From Treponema sp. UBA4307 (GTDB taxonomy: Bacteria; Spirochaetota; Spirochaetia; Treponematales; Treponemataceae): DNA of 64,000 bases. The notes beneath the pieces were generated by a model that saw only the letters and a list, made by a program, of their open reading frames with translations, did not search any database and was not told where the DNA came from. The DNA lies in contig DGUP01000041.1 in NCBI GenBank assembly GCA_002394685.1, positions 1 through 64,000 on the forward strand, given 5' to 3'. Shown in pieces: positions 1 to 8,642 of the stretch. Each line of letters starts with the position of its first letter. The first letter of the stretch is position 1. Both the position numbers and the translations under genes were made by a program.

Positions 1-73
1 CAGAATTTAAGCATTGGCGAATATACGGTTCTACATTATAGGCAGGAATTAAGATACTTACTTTTGCCTTCAT
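1..73 (-). CDS. Glycosyltransferase family 2, N-terminal fragment (runs off window)
   Basis: The first 73 bases, read on the minus strand, encode the first 24 residues of a family 2 glycosyltransferase (VSILIPAYN start of the GT-A fold). They match the start of the gene at 20757 with only three silent base differences. The gene continues beyond the left edge. It lies 57 nt downstream of the UDP-glucose dehydrogenase at 131-1354, in the same order as the pair 19469-20692 and 20757-21896, so this is the left copy of a duplicated ugd-glycosyltransferase unit. An AAGGACA ribosome-binding site before the ATG is also shared. The sugar transferred cannot be told from the sequence. Confidence 0.85.
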   Translation of the reverse strand, partial: MKAKVSILIPAYNVEPYIRQCLNS

Positions 74-130
74 TATTTTGTCCTTCAATATTCTGGTAAA
101 TTTTAATAATAAAACAGATGATATGTTTTA

Positions 131-1354
131 TTAATCTCTCTTAAATAAATCTCTTGTATAGACTCTTTCCTTTACATCATCCAGACAGGAGTCGTATCTG
201 TTTGCTACAATTGTGTCAGAAAGATTTTTAAATTTTTCCAAGTCATTTACTACAAGATAATTATGGAAGCGATCTCCATCTTTCAGGGCCGGTTCGTAAA
301 TAATCATTTCGGTATCATGTTCTTCCAGACATTTCATTACATATTTGATTGAAGATTGTCTGAAGTTGTCACTATTGCTTTTCATTGTAAGTCGGAAAAT
401 GCCAACACAATTCTTTTCTGTGTCTGTTTTTCTTTGTTTATGGTTTTCAGCTGCCATCTTAAGAATCTTATCTGCACAAAATCTTTTTCTGGTCAGATTG
501 CTTTCAACAACTGCACTAATTAAATTCTCCGGTACATCCTTAAAATTTGCCCGGAGCTGTTTTGTATCTTTCGGCAGACAGTAACCGCCATATCCAAAAC
601 TTGGATTGTTATAATAGTCTCCAATTCTTGGATCAAGGCTGATTCCTTTGATGATTTGCCCTGCATCAAGATTATTATGTTCTGCAAAAGAATCAAGTTC
701 GTTAAAGTAAGAAACTCTCAGTGCAAGATAAGTATTTGCAAAAAGTTTTATGGCCTCAGCTTCTGTAGTGTGGGCAATGAGTATTTCCACATCCTTTTTT
801 ATTGCTCCTTCTTTCAGGAGATTTGAGAATTCCCTTGCCTTATTTTCCAGGTCACTTCTTTCTTTTGGATAACTAACAACAATTCGGCTGGGATGGAGGT
901 TGTCATAAAGCGCTTTTCCTTCCCGGAGAAATTCTGGAGAAAAGAGAATGTTCTTAACATTTAATTCTTTATAAATTCTTTCTGTGTAACCGATTGGAAT
1001 TGTTGATTTAATTACAATTGTTGCATCGGAATTTATTTTCTGAACTAGTTTAATAACAGCTTCTACACTTGAAGTGTCAAAAATATTCTTTTCACAATTG
1101 TAATTTGTTGGGGTTGCAACGATTATAAAATCCGCATCTTTATATGCTTTTTCAGAATCTGTTGTGGCTGTAAGATTTAAAACCTTGTTTGCCAAATAGT
1201 CTTCTATTTCTGCATCAGCAATCGGGGATTTACGCGTATTGATTAATTGTACTTTTTTTTCATCAAGGTCTATTGCTGTGACTTCATTATTCTGAGCAAG
1301 CAAAACTGCATTAGAAAGTCCAACATAGCCGATGCCAGCGACTGCAATTTTCAT
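131..1354 (-). CDS. ugd: UDP-glucose 6-dehydrogenase (left copy)
   Basis: The protein is a 407-residue member of the UDP-glucose/GDP-mannose dehydrogenase family, which oxidises UDP-glucose to UDP-glucuronate with two NAD+ in the cytoplasm and feeds capsule or glycan synthesis. An N-terminal Rossmann motif (GIGYVGL, residues 7-13), the central STIPIGYTE region and the catalytic cysteine (about residue 259, GYGGYCLPKDT) are all present, and the length is normal for the short Ugd class. It is about 91 percent identical to the copy at 19469-20692, with differences clustered in the first 110 residues and around residues 300-320. GGAGATAG lies before the ATG. The 5' end faces into the glycan island, and a glycosyltransferase follows downstream. 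Confidence 0.93.
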   Translation of the reverse strand: MKIAVAGIGYVGLSNAVLLAQNNEVTAIDLDEKKVQLINTRKSPIADAEIEDYLANKVLNLTATTDSEKAYKDADFIIVATPTNYNCEKNIFDTSSVEAVIKLVQKINSDATIVIKSTIPIGYTERIYKELNVKNILFSPEFLREGKALYDNLHPSRIVVSYPKERSDLENKAREFSNLLKEGAIKKDVEILIAHTTEAEAIKLFANTYLALRVSYFNELDSFAEHNNLDAGQIIKGISLDPRIGDYYNNPSFGYGGYCLPKDTKQLRANFKDVPENLISAVVESNLTRKRFCADKILKMAAENHKQRKTDTEKNCVGIFRLTMKSNSDNFRQSSIKYVMKCLEEHDTEMIIYEPALKDGDRFHNYLVVNDLEKFKNLSDTIVANRYDSCLDDVKERVYTRDLFKRD

Positions 1355-1376
1355 AACAAACTATCTCCTGCAAAAC

Positions 1377-1404
1377 AGTATACTGTAAAAAAATGAATTA
1401 TCAA
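1377..1404 (-). promoter_or_regulatory. Sigma-70-type promoter for left ugd
   Basis: On the minus strand a TTGATA -35 box (1399-1404) and a TATACT -10 box (1377-1382) are separated by 16 nt. The expected start is about 15 nt upstream of the GGAGATAG ribosome-binding site of the ugd gene. The call is by eye. Confidence 0.55.
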
Positions 1405-1419
1405 TAAACAGTTTGTTAT

Positions 1420-3969
1420 TCAGTAAAATAATCGTTTTCTAATTTTGTCTTTTACTTTCTTTAATGTTGTTTTTACCCCATGATGTTTAAGTGTGTATAA
1501 TAATACTTTGATGTATGACCGTTCCTTCTTTAAGCGTACTGTCAACTTTTTGAGTTCATTTATCTGCCGGTCCTTTTCCTGAATAGTTGTATCTTTTGAA
1601 TGAATTTGTTTATTTTGTTCCTGAATTTGTTTATTTTGGTCTTGAATTTGTTTATCTTTTTCTTTTAATTTAGAATCTTTTTCATGGATTACCAGGTCCT
1701 TTTCCTGGAGTTTTTTTTCATTTATCTTAAACTCTTGTTCAAATTCTATTCCTGTTTTGTATGAGTTGTTCCATTCAATATGGATAGAAAAAAAATCTCC
1801 ATCATTTACATCCTGCTGCCAGATATAAGGCTTGTCATGAGTTTTAATACATGGATTTTTTAAAATATTTATATTGTTCACTGTAAATTTTGTGTAACCA
1901 ATACTAAATGGAACTGATGCCCCTCTACTATTTTTTATATGAGGAGATCTGAGCCATATTTTCAATGTTCCTTTACCTTTAGTTTTGACTGTAAAATCTA
2001 CAGCGCCTGACTCAGATTCATATGTTTGCCCATTTCCGTCTTTATCACATAGAAAGGTGACAGGCTTAAATAAAGATGTTGTATCAGAACAACTTATAAT
2101 CTGGACATCATTATCACTGCTTCCTATATTTTTTATATCAATTCTTGCAATGCCTGGAATCTTATATATGTTGTCCAACCCTTGTTTCTGAAACTGTAAA
2201 AGTTGGTCGATAGTGTGATAGAAAGGTGTTTCTTCTGCTGCAGGTTTTTCTTCGTTTAAGTCAGAAATAATGTTAAGCCATGTCTGCAGAAGAGAAGTCT
2301 GTTCTGATTTCTGGAAACTATCATAGGTTTGAATACTTTTTTCATTCCAGTACTCATCATCTTTTAATAATTTAATAATGGATTGAGCTGCAGAATGGGT
2401 ATCTCTCTGTGGAACCGTTGTCCATCCTTTGAAAGACTTAAAATATTCGAGATATGGCAATTCGTATGCTACTAGAGGAATTCCGAATGCAGCACTCTCA
2501 TAAATCGTTAATGAATAACTTTCTATTTCAGACGTAGAAAGGAAAACTCTTGCTGATTTATAGTATTCTTCAACGTTAGGATAAAAACCTTCGAAAATAA
2601 TATTTTTCTCAAGATTACGTCTTTTACGTTCTTCTAATAATTTTTCAATATAAAAAGGTTTTCCTTTGCCAACAATCCTGCAAACAGCGTCTGGAATTTC
2701 TTTTATAACTTCTTCCATGATTAGAAAAACATCCTCTACATTTTTTCCAGCATCCACACGAGCAACCCACAAAATATCTTTATTTTGTGAAGAGTTCTTT
2801 TTAATCTTTGTATTTGAAAACTGGCAGGGATTTTTAACCATATAGGTTCTTGAATTAATACTTGACCAGAAATTCTTATCAATTTGATTAAGAGTGATAA
2901 TCCCATCTGCAAGATTTTGTGTATACCAAAAATCCATTGAAGAATTTGAATTACTTGTTGCAAAAGGAAGTGCAAAAATAAAGTGACAGTATGATAAATA
3001 TGCCGGGTGAAAGTTGTTGCTTTTTATTGTAAGCAAATCCCAGAATGATAATGGTGACGTCAATATATTATTGATGTATAAATCAATATTATATTCCTTA
3101 ATAATACTGTTAAGAAAGTTAGCTCGTATATGGTAATTATCTGTTTTGCAATTAGGAATCACAATACGAATAATCTGAGAGGATAAAGGATAGTCATCTG
3201 TTGTATTATTTTGCTCAGTAATAAGAATAACCTTAAATTGAGACTTCCCATTTAGTGTATAATTTGTAAACATATTGCAAAGACTGGCTGTAACTCTTTC
3301 AGTTCCTCCATTACATGCCTGTCTTGAGAAAAAAGCTATAGTCTTGATAGGGCGTTTCTTGAATTGCATTAAGGAGGATTTTTGCAAAATTTGAGAAAGT
3401 TCTTTTTTTTTGTTATTATATTTTTCTGCTAGTTTACAAATTATATCTGTTCTGTACCTTTTCCAATTATTAAAAAATAAATTAAAAGCTTCTTTTTGTT
3501 CAAATTCTGAAAATCTTAAAAAAATTATTTTTAGTAGTTCTTCGATAAGTAATTCTTTTATTATTTCTATAAAGGATAATAAAACTTCTTTCTGCTGCTG
3601 TAAATGTAAATTATTACAGATGCATTCTTCTAGAATTTCATATAATCGAATTGAATCACAATAGAGTTTCAGTTCTTTTAGAGAAATATATTTTTCTGAT
3701 TGTATAAATGAATAGAATAATATCCCTTCTGAATAATAATATCCTATTCTTTTCTTTTCTATCGGAATAAAATATTCGTCTGTAGAAAAGGAATATGTTA
3801 GAAGTGAAGTTTTATTCTGCTGTAATGTTTCAATGAGTCGGTAATCAAAAAAATCTGAAATAAACCTTACAGATAAATCTTCAGAAAAAGAACTATTTAA
3901 TTCTTTATTAATTTTATTTCGAATTGATTCTGCTAAAACACCAGTTATAGAAAGAGATATAATATGCAT
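1420..3969 (-). CDS. Large multidomain GT4-type glycosyltransferase with C-terminal heptad coiled coil
   Basis: The protein has about 849 residues. Roughly the first 210 residues are an unrecognised helical region. A GT-B glycosyltransferase family 4 module follows (NGGTERV near residue 225, then a WVARVDAGKN segment and an SEIESYSLTIYE donor-site E-x7-E type segment). Next comes a beta-rich stretch that may bind carbohydrate, then seven heptads of charged coiled coil and a basic tail. It probably builds the surface glycan at the inner membrane. I prefer the ATG at 3969 over the one at 3981 because GGAG sits 6 nt before it. It is divergent from the GT2 gene at 4069. Donor and acceptor are unknown. 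Confidence 0.8.
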   Translation of the reverse strand: MHIISLSITGVLAESIRNKINKELNSSFSEDLSVRFISDFFDYRLIETLQQNKTSLLTYSFSTDEYFIPIEKKRIGYYYSEGILFYSFIQSEKYISLKELKLYCDSIRLYEILEECICNNLHLQQQKEVLLSFIEIIKELLIEELLKIIFLRFSEFEQKEAFNLFFNNWKRYRTDIICKLAEKYNNKKKELSQILQKSSLMQFKKRPIKTIAFFSRQACNGGTERVTASLCNMFTNYTLNGKSQFKVILITEQNNTTDDYPLSSQIIRIVIPNCKTDNYHIRANFLNSIIKEYNIDLYINNILTSPLSFWDLLTIKSNNFHPAYLSYCHFIFALPFATSNSNSSMDFWYTQNLADGIITLNQIDKNFWSSINSRTYMVKNPCQFSNTKIKKNSSQNKDILWVARVDAGKNVEDVFLIMEEVIKEIPDAVCRIVGKGKPFYIEKLLEERKRRNLEKNIIFEGFYPNVEEYYKSARVFLSTSEIESYSLTIYESAAFGIPLVAYELPYLEYFKSFKGWTTVPQRDTHSAAQSIIKLLKDDEYWNEKSIQTYDSFQKSEQTSLLQTWLNIISDLNEEKPAAEETPFYHTIDQLLQFQKQGLDNIYKIPGIARIDIKNIGSSDNDVQIISCSDTTSLFKPVTFLCDKDGNGQTYESESGAVDFTVKTKGKGTLKIWLRSPHIKNSRGASVPFSIGYTKFTVNNINILKNPCIKTHDKPYIWQQDVNDGDFFSIHIEWNNSYKTGIEFEQEFKINEKKLQEKDLVIHEKDSKLKEKDKQIQDQNKQIQEQNKQIHSKDTTIQEKDRQINELKKLTVRLKKERSYIKVLLYTLKHHGVKTTLKKVKDKIRKRLFY
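1556..1702 (-). repeat. 21-bp tandem repeat coding a heptad coiled coil
   Basis: Within the large glycosyltransferase gene, 21-bp units encode heptads such as NKQIQEQ and DKQIQDQ about seven times in a row. The middle units are nearly identical at DNA level, so replication slippage could alter the coiled-coil length in whole heptads without a frameshift. Confidence 0.75.
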
Positions 3970-4033
3970 GTGACTCTCCATAAGAAGTATGGTGCAGGAC
4001 TATTTTTTTGTCAAATATGAATGGAAAAATAGA

Positions 4034-4061
4034 TTGAAATTTAATGAAAGTGAATTAAAAT
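4034..4061 (+). promoter_or_regulatory. Promoter placing the start at or near the GT2 ATG
   Basis: TTGAAA (4034-4039), a 16-nt spacer and TAAAAT (4056-4061) stand only 7 nt before the ATG at 4069, and there is no Shine-Dalgarno sequence. A transcript from here would be leaderless or nearly so. Confidence 0.5.
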
Positions 4062-4068
4062 AATAAAA

Positions 4069-5052
4069 ATGATTACAGTTGTAGTTCCCGTATATAACAC
4101 TGGTAAATGGCTACCAAGAGCAATAGATTCTCTTTTAATTCAAACTTATAATGATTATGAAATTTTTATTATTGATGACGGTTCCACAGATGGCAGTTCA
4201 GAAATATGTGATCAACAGGGTAAAAAAAGCGACAGAATAAAAGTTTATCACAAAGCAAATGGTGGATTGTCTACAGTAAGAAATTTTGGTATTGATCACG
4301 CAAAAGGTGACTATATTATTTTCCCCGATAGTGATGATTGGGTAGAACCAAATTATCTGGAAAAACTTTATAATGATATGAATCAGTCTGGAACTGATCT
4401 GGCTATTTGCGGATACTGGCGGTCGAATATTAAAAAGGATAAACATTACCAAAAAAAAATAGAACAAATGGTTCTGAATCGGAATGAAGCGATTACATTA
4501 CTTGTAAAGGCTGTTGGTTTTCAAGGTTATGCCTGGAATAAGTTGTACAATTTAAAAACAATAAGAGAGAATAATCTTCGCTTTGATGAAGAATTAAAAG
4601 CCGTTCAGGATTTACACTTTGCAGTAAGATATTTTTCTTTTTGTAATAAAGTTTTTTTTGATACAACACCTTTGTATCATTACAGTACTGATACTGGAGG
4701 TGTTACAACCTTTAAGAATTTTGGGCAAAGAGAACTTAGTGGTATTAAAACTTATGAAAAAATTCTCGAAGTACTTAAGGGAAAATACCCTGATGCAGAA
4801 AAAGAAGTTCATACATCACTAAGTACCTGGCTTTTGATGTTAATGCAGTGCTATTTTGTAAACAATGTAAAAGAACCTAAAACTTTAAGAATGATAAAAA
4901 GAAAATTCAGAAGGCATGTTTTTTATTACATCAGGTCTAACAGGTATTCTAAAAGAAAACGTTATGGTTCCTCTATTGCGGCAATTTCACCAAGACTGTA
5001 TTACTATTTACTGTGTAAGTATGGGCATGTGACTGTTTACAGGAAGAAATAG
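4069..5052 (+). CDS. Glycosyltransferase family 2
   Basis: This 327-residue inverting GT-A glycosyltransferase begins directly with VVVPVYNTG. It carries IDDGSTDGSSE (nucleotide binding) and a PDSDDW segment containing the metal-binding DxD-like motif. The C-terminal third is basic with no clear membrane helix. Its closest relative here is the minus-strand gene at 22969-23943 (shared VYNTGK, FQGYAWNKLYNL and AVQDLHFAVRYF blocks), so the two are paralogues placed inside and outside the inverted-repeat region. It is divergent from the large GT4 gene and convergent with the sugar transferase at 5083. No ribosome-binding site is visible and a promoter lies very close. The sugar specificity is unknown. 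Confidence 0.87.
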   Translation: MITVVVPVYNTGKWLPRAIDSLLIQTYNDYEIFIIDDGSTDGSSEICDQQGKKSDRIKVYHKANGGLSTVRNFGIDHAKGDYIIFPDSDDWVEPNYLEKLYNDMNQSGTDLAICGYWRSNIKKDKHYQKKIEQMVLNRNEAITLLVKAVGFQGYAWNKLYNLKTIRENNLRFDEELKAVQDLHFAVRYFSFCNKVFFDTTPLYHYSTDTGGVTTFKNFGQRELSGIKTYEKILEVLKGKYPDAEKEVHTSLSTWLLMLMQCYFVNNVKEPKTLRMIKRKFRRHVFYYIRSNRYSKRKRYGSSIAAISPRLYYYLLCKYGHVTVYRKK

Positions 5053-5082
5053 TTTTTACGAGCCATTTCTCCCTGCTCAGAA

Positions 5083-6552
5083 TCAATAAGCCCCTTTTCT
5101 TCTTAAAACTACCCAGACTGTTTTGATGATAATCCACAAATCCAGCCAGATGGACCAGTTCTGAATGTAGTAGGTGTCAAAGAAAATTCTTTCTTCATAA
5201 GAAGTGTCACTACGGCCTGAAACCTGCCACATTCCTGAAAGCCCTGGTGAAACTGAAAGAACAAGATCCTTGTGTTCTCCATATTTTTCTGTTTCATCAG
5301 CAGTAACTGGACGTGGGCCGACAAAACTCATCTGACCTGCAAGAATGTTTAAGAGCTGTGGCAGTTCATCCAGACTTGTTTTACGAAGAAATTTACCGAA
5401 TTTAGTAACGCGTGGATCGTCAGTAAACTTTCTGTCTCTTTCCCATTCTTCCCGGCGGACAGGATCTGTTGCAAGAATTTCCTTCAGCATTTCCTGAGAA
5501 TTAATTTTCATTGAACGGAATTTTAGACATTTAAACTCTTTACCATTTTTGCCCACTCTTGGATGTCCATAAAAAATCGGACCTTTAGAAGTTAATTTAA
5601 CTCCAATGCTCAGAATTATAAAAAGCGGCAGCAGTACTGGAAGGAAAATTGTAATGATGAAAATATCAGCAAACCTCTTTATCATTAAGTTGATTCCAAA
5701 GCGAAGATTGTGAGTTGAAGAGAATCCAATCAGGCCGGACAAATCCTTGATATGCTGTGAAGTTGTAAAACTTGTCTGCTTTGTAGAAACTGCAATCGTG
5801 TAGCGGTAGTTTGCCATTGGTTCAGTGGTGTCGCCTTTGTAATCATAAAGAATGGCAGTTTTTATATTCATTTTGTGAATTTCTTTGATGATTTTTTTAT
5901 TCTTGTCAGAGAATACTGGGATATCCTGATAAAACTTTTTTCCTCTTCCTGAATAATTTGAGCAGATGAATACACATGGATGATATCCCAGATATCTTTT
6001 ATTAATAAGTGTATCGGCCAGTTCCTTGCAGTTCATATTGTCGCAGTAAATTACTGCTGGAACTCCCCACCATTTAAAGTGAGAGAAAATAAGTTTTGCC
6101 AGTTCTCTGTTTGCTGTAAGTAAAATTGCAGATAAGAAAAAGGCTATGAGAAATGCAATAATAAGCTGAACAACCCGGCTGTCCATTATGATTGAACGCA
6201 TAAACTGCAAGCTTGAAGTCTGAGAAAAAATAATCAGGGCCAGAATCATAAAGAAAGAGATGAATGTTGCTCCTGAAAATTTACGCATTTCCTCTGCCGG
6301 AGAAACAGAAATACCTGGATAAAGGCCAAAGAAAGCAAATAATACAAATATGAAAGGAAAGAAAACCCCGTAATTTACAAATGATTTAAAATTAATATCG
6401 TTGGTTGCAAATAGGTTTACAATAAAGAATCCTAAGGCAAGACAAAGGAGTAAAGTGAGAATATCAACAATTGCCAGGGACATTCCGCAAAAAAAAGATG
6501 ATGTCGATGGATAGTTCTTTCTTATATAAGATTTAAATTCCTGTTCGTCCAT
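5083..6552 (-). CDS. Undecaprenyl-phosphate sugar phosphotransferase (WbaP-type initiating enzyme)
   Basis: The 489-residue polytopic protein probably starts glycan synthesis by moving a sugar-1-phosphate from a UDP-sugar to undecaprenyl phosphate at the inner membrane. It has several N-terminal membrane helices (roughly residues 25-165), a central Rossmann-like domain, another membrane-embedded helix near residue 305, and the C-terminal bacterial sugar transferase domain with KFRSM, the DELPQLLN region and GPRPV motifs. This is the WbaP/polyisoprenyl-phosphate hexose-1-phosphate transferase layout at normal length. It is the only initiating transferase in the island, so it is likely the committed step. 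CAGGACG lies before the ATG. The sugar (galactose, glucose or N-acetylated) cannot be told. Confidence 0.9.
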   Translation of the reverse strand: MDEQEFKSYIRKNYPSTSSFFCGMSLAIVDILTLLLCLALGFFIVNLFATNDINFKSFVNYGVFFPFIFVLFAFFGLYPGISVSPAEEMRKFSGATFISFFMILALIIFSQTSSLQFMRSIIMDSRVVQLIIAFLIAFFLSAILLTANRELAKLIFSHFKWWGVPAVIYCDNMNCKELADTLINKRYLGYHPCVFICSNYSGRGKKFYQDIPVFSDKNKKIIKEIHKMNIKTAILYDYKGDTTEPMANYRYTIAVSTKQTSFTTSQHIKDLSGLIGFSSTHNLRFGINLMIKRFADIFIITIFLPVLLPLFIILSIGVKLTSKGPIFYGHPRVGKNGKEFKCLKFRSMKINSQEMLKEILATDPVRREEWERDRKFTDDPRVTKFGKFLRKTSLDELPQLLNILAGQMSFVGPRPVTADETEKYGEHKDLVLSVSPGLSGMWQVSGRSDTSYEERIFFDTYYIQNWSIWLDLWIIIKTVWVVLRRKGAY

Positions 6553-6584
6553 TGTGCGTCCTGAAAGTTTTAATTGTACATTAC

Positions 6585-6613
6585 ATTATATTCTAAAATA
6601 ACAGTGTGTTAAA
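6585..6613 (-). promoter_or_regulatory. Promoter for the sugar phosphotransferase gene
   Basis: On the minus strand a TATAAT -10 box (6585-6590) is preceded by 17 nt and a weaker TTTAAC -35 box (6608-6613). The predicted leader is about 25 nt and contains the AGGA site. Confidence 0.5.
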
Positions 6614-6726
6614 GATGTATTTTAGGGAAAGAATGTAATTTTTTGCTAATTAGGGATGTACCTCTAATTGTGTCAGGCAGAATTTTTGAATTAAAAAACA
6701 GGGCGTATAGTATTCCTTTTTAGCCT

Positions 6727-7827
6727 TTAATAAACTTGAGTATAAAAAATTTCCAATTGAATGCTCTCTGTTTCAATATTATAGCCATATTCTGTAATTG
6801 TTTTTGAACAGTCTTTTCTTACAAAAGTCTTAAGTTTTGTATCGATTAAAAATGCCCACTTATATGGAGAGTCTTTAAGTGATAAGAAATCAAGATTATC
6901 TGAGATTTTTGTTTCTGGGGAAACTTCTTTTGAACAAAAACAAGGAAGTCCGGCACATTGAGCTTCAACAAGAACTACAACAAGACCTTCATAAAGGCTT
7001 GGTAAAACTACTGTATCAAATGCCTGGTAAAGTTCGTTTACATCGCTTCTCTGACCTAAAAATTTAACTTTATTATCAATCTTGTAAGCCTTCACTTTTT
7101 CTTTAACAGTCTCTACTAAAGGTCCTTGTCCAGCTAAAAGAAGAATAGAATCGGGATTCAGTTTTTGATATTCATTAAAGACATCTACTAAAAACAAATG
7201 ATTCTTTTGAGACACAAAGCGGCCTACATGACCAAAAACCGTTGTAGATGCATTTATACCTAACTCTTTTCTTTTCTGGATTCTGACACTTTCATTATAG
7301 GTAAACTTATTTATTTCGACAGCATTCTTCAGCAGATGAACATTTCCTTTATTGTATTCTTTATCTCCAAAAAGATAGCGGCCAGCTACTTCTGAACAAC
7401 AAAAATAAACATTTGCATATTTTTTAGAAAATAAACGCAAAAAATTTTTTATAAGATTTCTTTTCCATTCTTTTTTATTACTTGTTGAATGAGAATGTGC
7501 AATTCTGACTGGTACACCAGCTTTTTTTGCAGCATAGAGAGGAAACACAGAAAGAGTACTTATATGAGAATGAACAATTTTATATTGTCCGTTTTTTAAA
7601 ATTTTTTTTAATTCCCTTAAATATTTAAATAGTTTCTGATAAGGAGGAATGATAATTACTTTTCCACCTAGAGATTCAATTTCTTCTACAGGAATATTTG
7701 TTGAATCTGCATCGCAGATAAAATCAAATTGAATTTTTGTTCTGTCAATATGACGATAATAATTCATTACAACAGCTTCAACGCCACCACCAAGCCATTT
7801 TCCGACAATTTGTGCAACACGTATCAT
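6727..7827 (-). CDS. Glycosyltransferase family 4 (EpsF-like)
   Basis: This is a 366-residue GT-B retaining glycosyltransferase. The N-terminus reads AQIVGKWLGGGVEAVVMNYY, as in EpsF-type exopolysaccharide transferases, with VHSHIS and RIAHSHS segments of the acceptor lobe. The donor lobe has FGHVGRFVSQKN and PSLYEGLVVVLVEAQCAGLP, the latter carrying the E-x7-E motif. No membrane segment or signal is seen, so it acts on the cytoplasmic face. It is separated from the upstream glycosyltransferase gene (7859-8641) by 31 nt on the same strand and is probably its operon partner. The linkage made is not predictable. Confidence 0.88.
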   Translation of the reverse strand: MIRVAQIVGKWLGGGVEAVVMNYYRHIDRTKIQFDFICDADSTNIPVEEIESLGGKVIIIPPYQKLFKYLRELKKILKNGQYKIVHSHISTLSVFPLYAAKKAGVPVRIAHSHSTSNKKEWKRNLIKNFLRLFSKKYANVYFCCSEVAGRYLFGDKEYNKGNVHLLKNAVEINKFTYNESVRIQKRKELGINASTTVFGHVGRFVSQKNHLFLVDVFNEYQKLNPDSILLLAGQGPLVETVKEKVKAYKIDNKVKFLGQRSDVNELYQAFDTVVLPSLYEGLVVVLVEAQCAGLPCFCSKEVSPETKISDNLDFLSLKDSPYKWAFLIDTKLKTFVRKDCSKTITEYGYNIETESIQLEIFYTQVY

Positions 7828-7858
7828 AAACTATTCCCGCCTCTTTTTTTTAATGCTT

Positions 7859-8641
7859 TTATTTCTTGATAATTTTATGAAGAGTTGAAAAAATAAGCCT
7901 TCGTAAAAATTTCAAAAGTGAATATATAATTGCTGTTATATAAACAAAGAAAGAAATTTTTCTCTGTTTGAAAATAAATGCAATATTGGATAGTTCTCCC
8001 TTTTCCATTAAAAAAAGATGAGAACTCAATCCTGAATCACCAAAAGATAATTTATTGAAAAAATTTCTGCTGCCTACAAAAGGTAAATATGCACATTTAT
8101 GATTAAGTAAAACAGTTAAAAAATAACGCATATCTTCTGAATATTTAAGATTTTCCGGAAACTGAACATTCTTTACGTTTTTTCTAAAAACGACTGTTGG
8201 TGTAAGAAAATAATTATGAAAAGCCATATCTCTAAGAGAAACAACTTTTTCTGCATTATATTTTGAAGGTTTTGAATACTGACATGAAACCAAATCGACT
8301 TCTGGATTATTTGTTAAATATTCAAACTGTTTTTTTAATTTACCTTCCAGCCAGATATCATCAGAATCATTTAACGCAATAAATTCTCCACTTGCTTTGC
8401 TCAATCCATTATTACGGGCAGCAGAGGGCCCTGCATTTTCCTGTCTTATGTAAATAATATTTTTATTTTTTTTTGCAAGTTTTTTTATAATGTCCGGAGA
8501 AGAGTCATTTGATCCGTCATCAATAACAAGAATTTCGTAGTCCATGGAGCAAGAATTGCATTCATCTACTACAGAGGCAATACAAGCTTCGATTGTATTT
8601 TCAGAATTATAGGACGGTATAATTACAGAAAGTTGCGTCAT
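7859..8641 (-). CDS. Glycosyltransferase family 2
   Basis: The protein is a 260-residue GT-A glycosyltransferase. SVIIPSYNSE, IDDGSNDSS, a GPSAARN block and ALNDSDDIW (DxD-like) occupy the N-terminal 110 residues. The C-terminus has a hydrophobic stretch and a basic end, suggesting peripheral attachment to the inner membrane. The start is one nucleotide after the stop of the AAA-ATPase gene at 8643, and its GGAG site lies inside that gene's last codons, so translation is probably coupled. The 33-codon remnant at 10286-10387 is a diverged relative of its N-terminus. Confidence 0.87.
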   Translation of the reverse strand: MTQLSVIIPSYNSENTIEACIASVVDECNSCSMDYEILVIDDGSNDSSPDIIKKLAKKNKNIIYIRQENAGPSAARNNGLSKASGEFIALNDSDDIWLEGKLKKQFEYLTNNPEVDLVSCQYSKPSKYNAEKVVSLRDMAFHNYFLTPTVVFRKNVKNVQFPENLKYSEDMRYFLTVLLNHKCAYLPFVGSRNFFNKLSFGDSGLSSHLFLMEKGELSNIAFIFKQRKISFFVYITAIIYSLLKFLRRLIFSTLHKIIKK

Positions 8642-8642
8642 T

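Larger units (their letters stand above)
1..1354 (-). repeat. Left arm of long inverted repeat (ugd plus glycosyltransferase start)
   Basis: This segment repeats in opposite orientation at 19469-20829. Central ugd blocks differ at about one base in sixty, including silent positions, while the intergenic spacer and other ugd blocks have diverged. The arm continues left of the window for an unknown distance. Confidence 0.85.
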
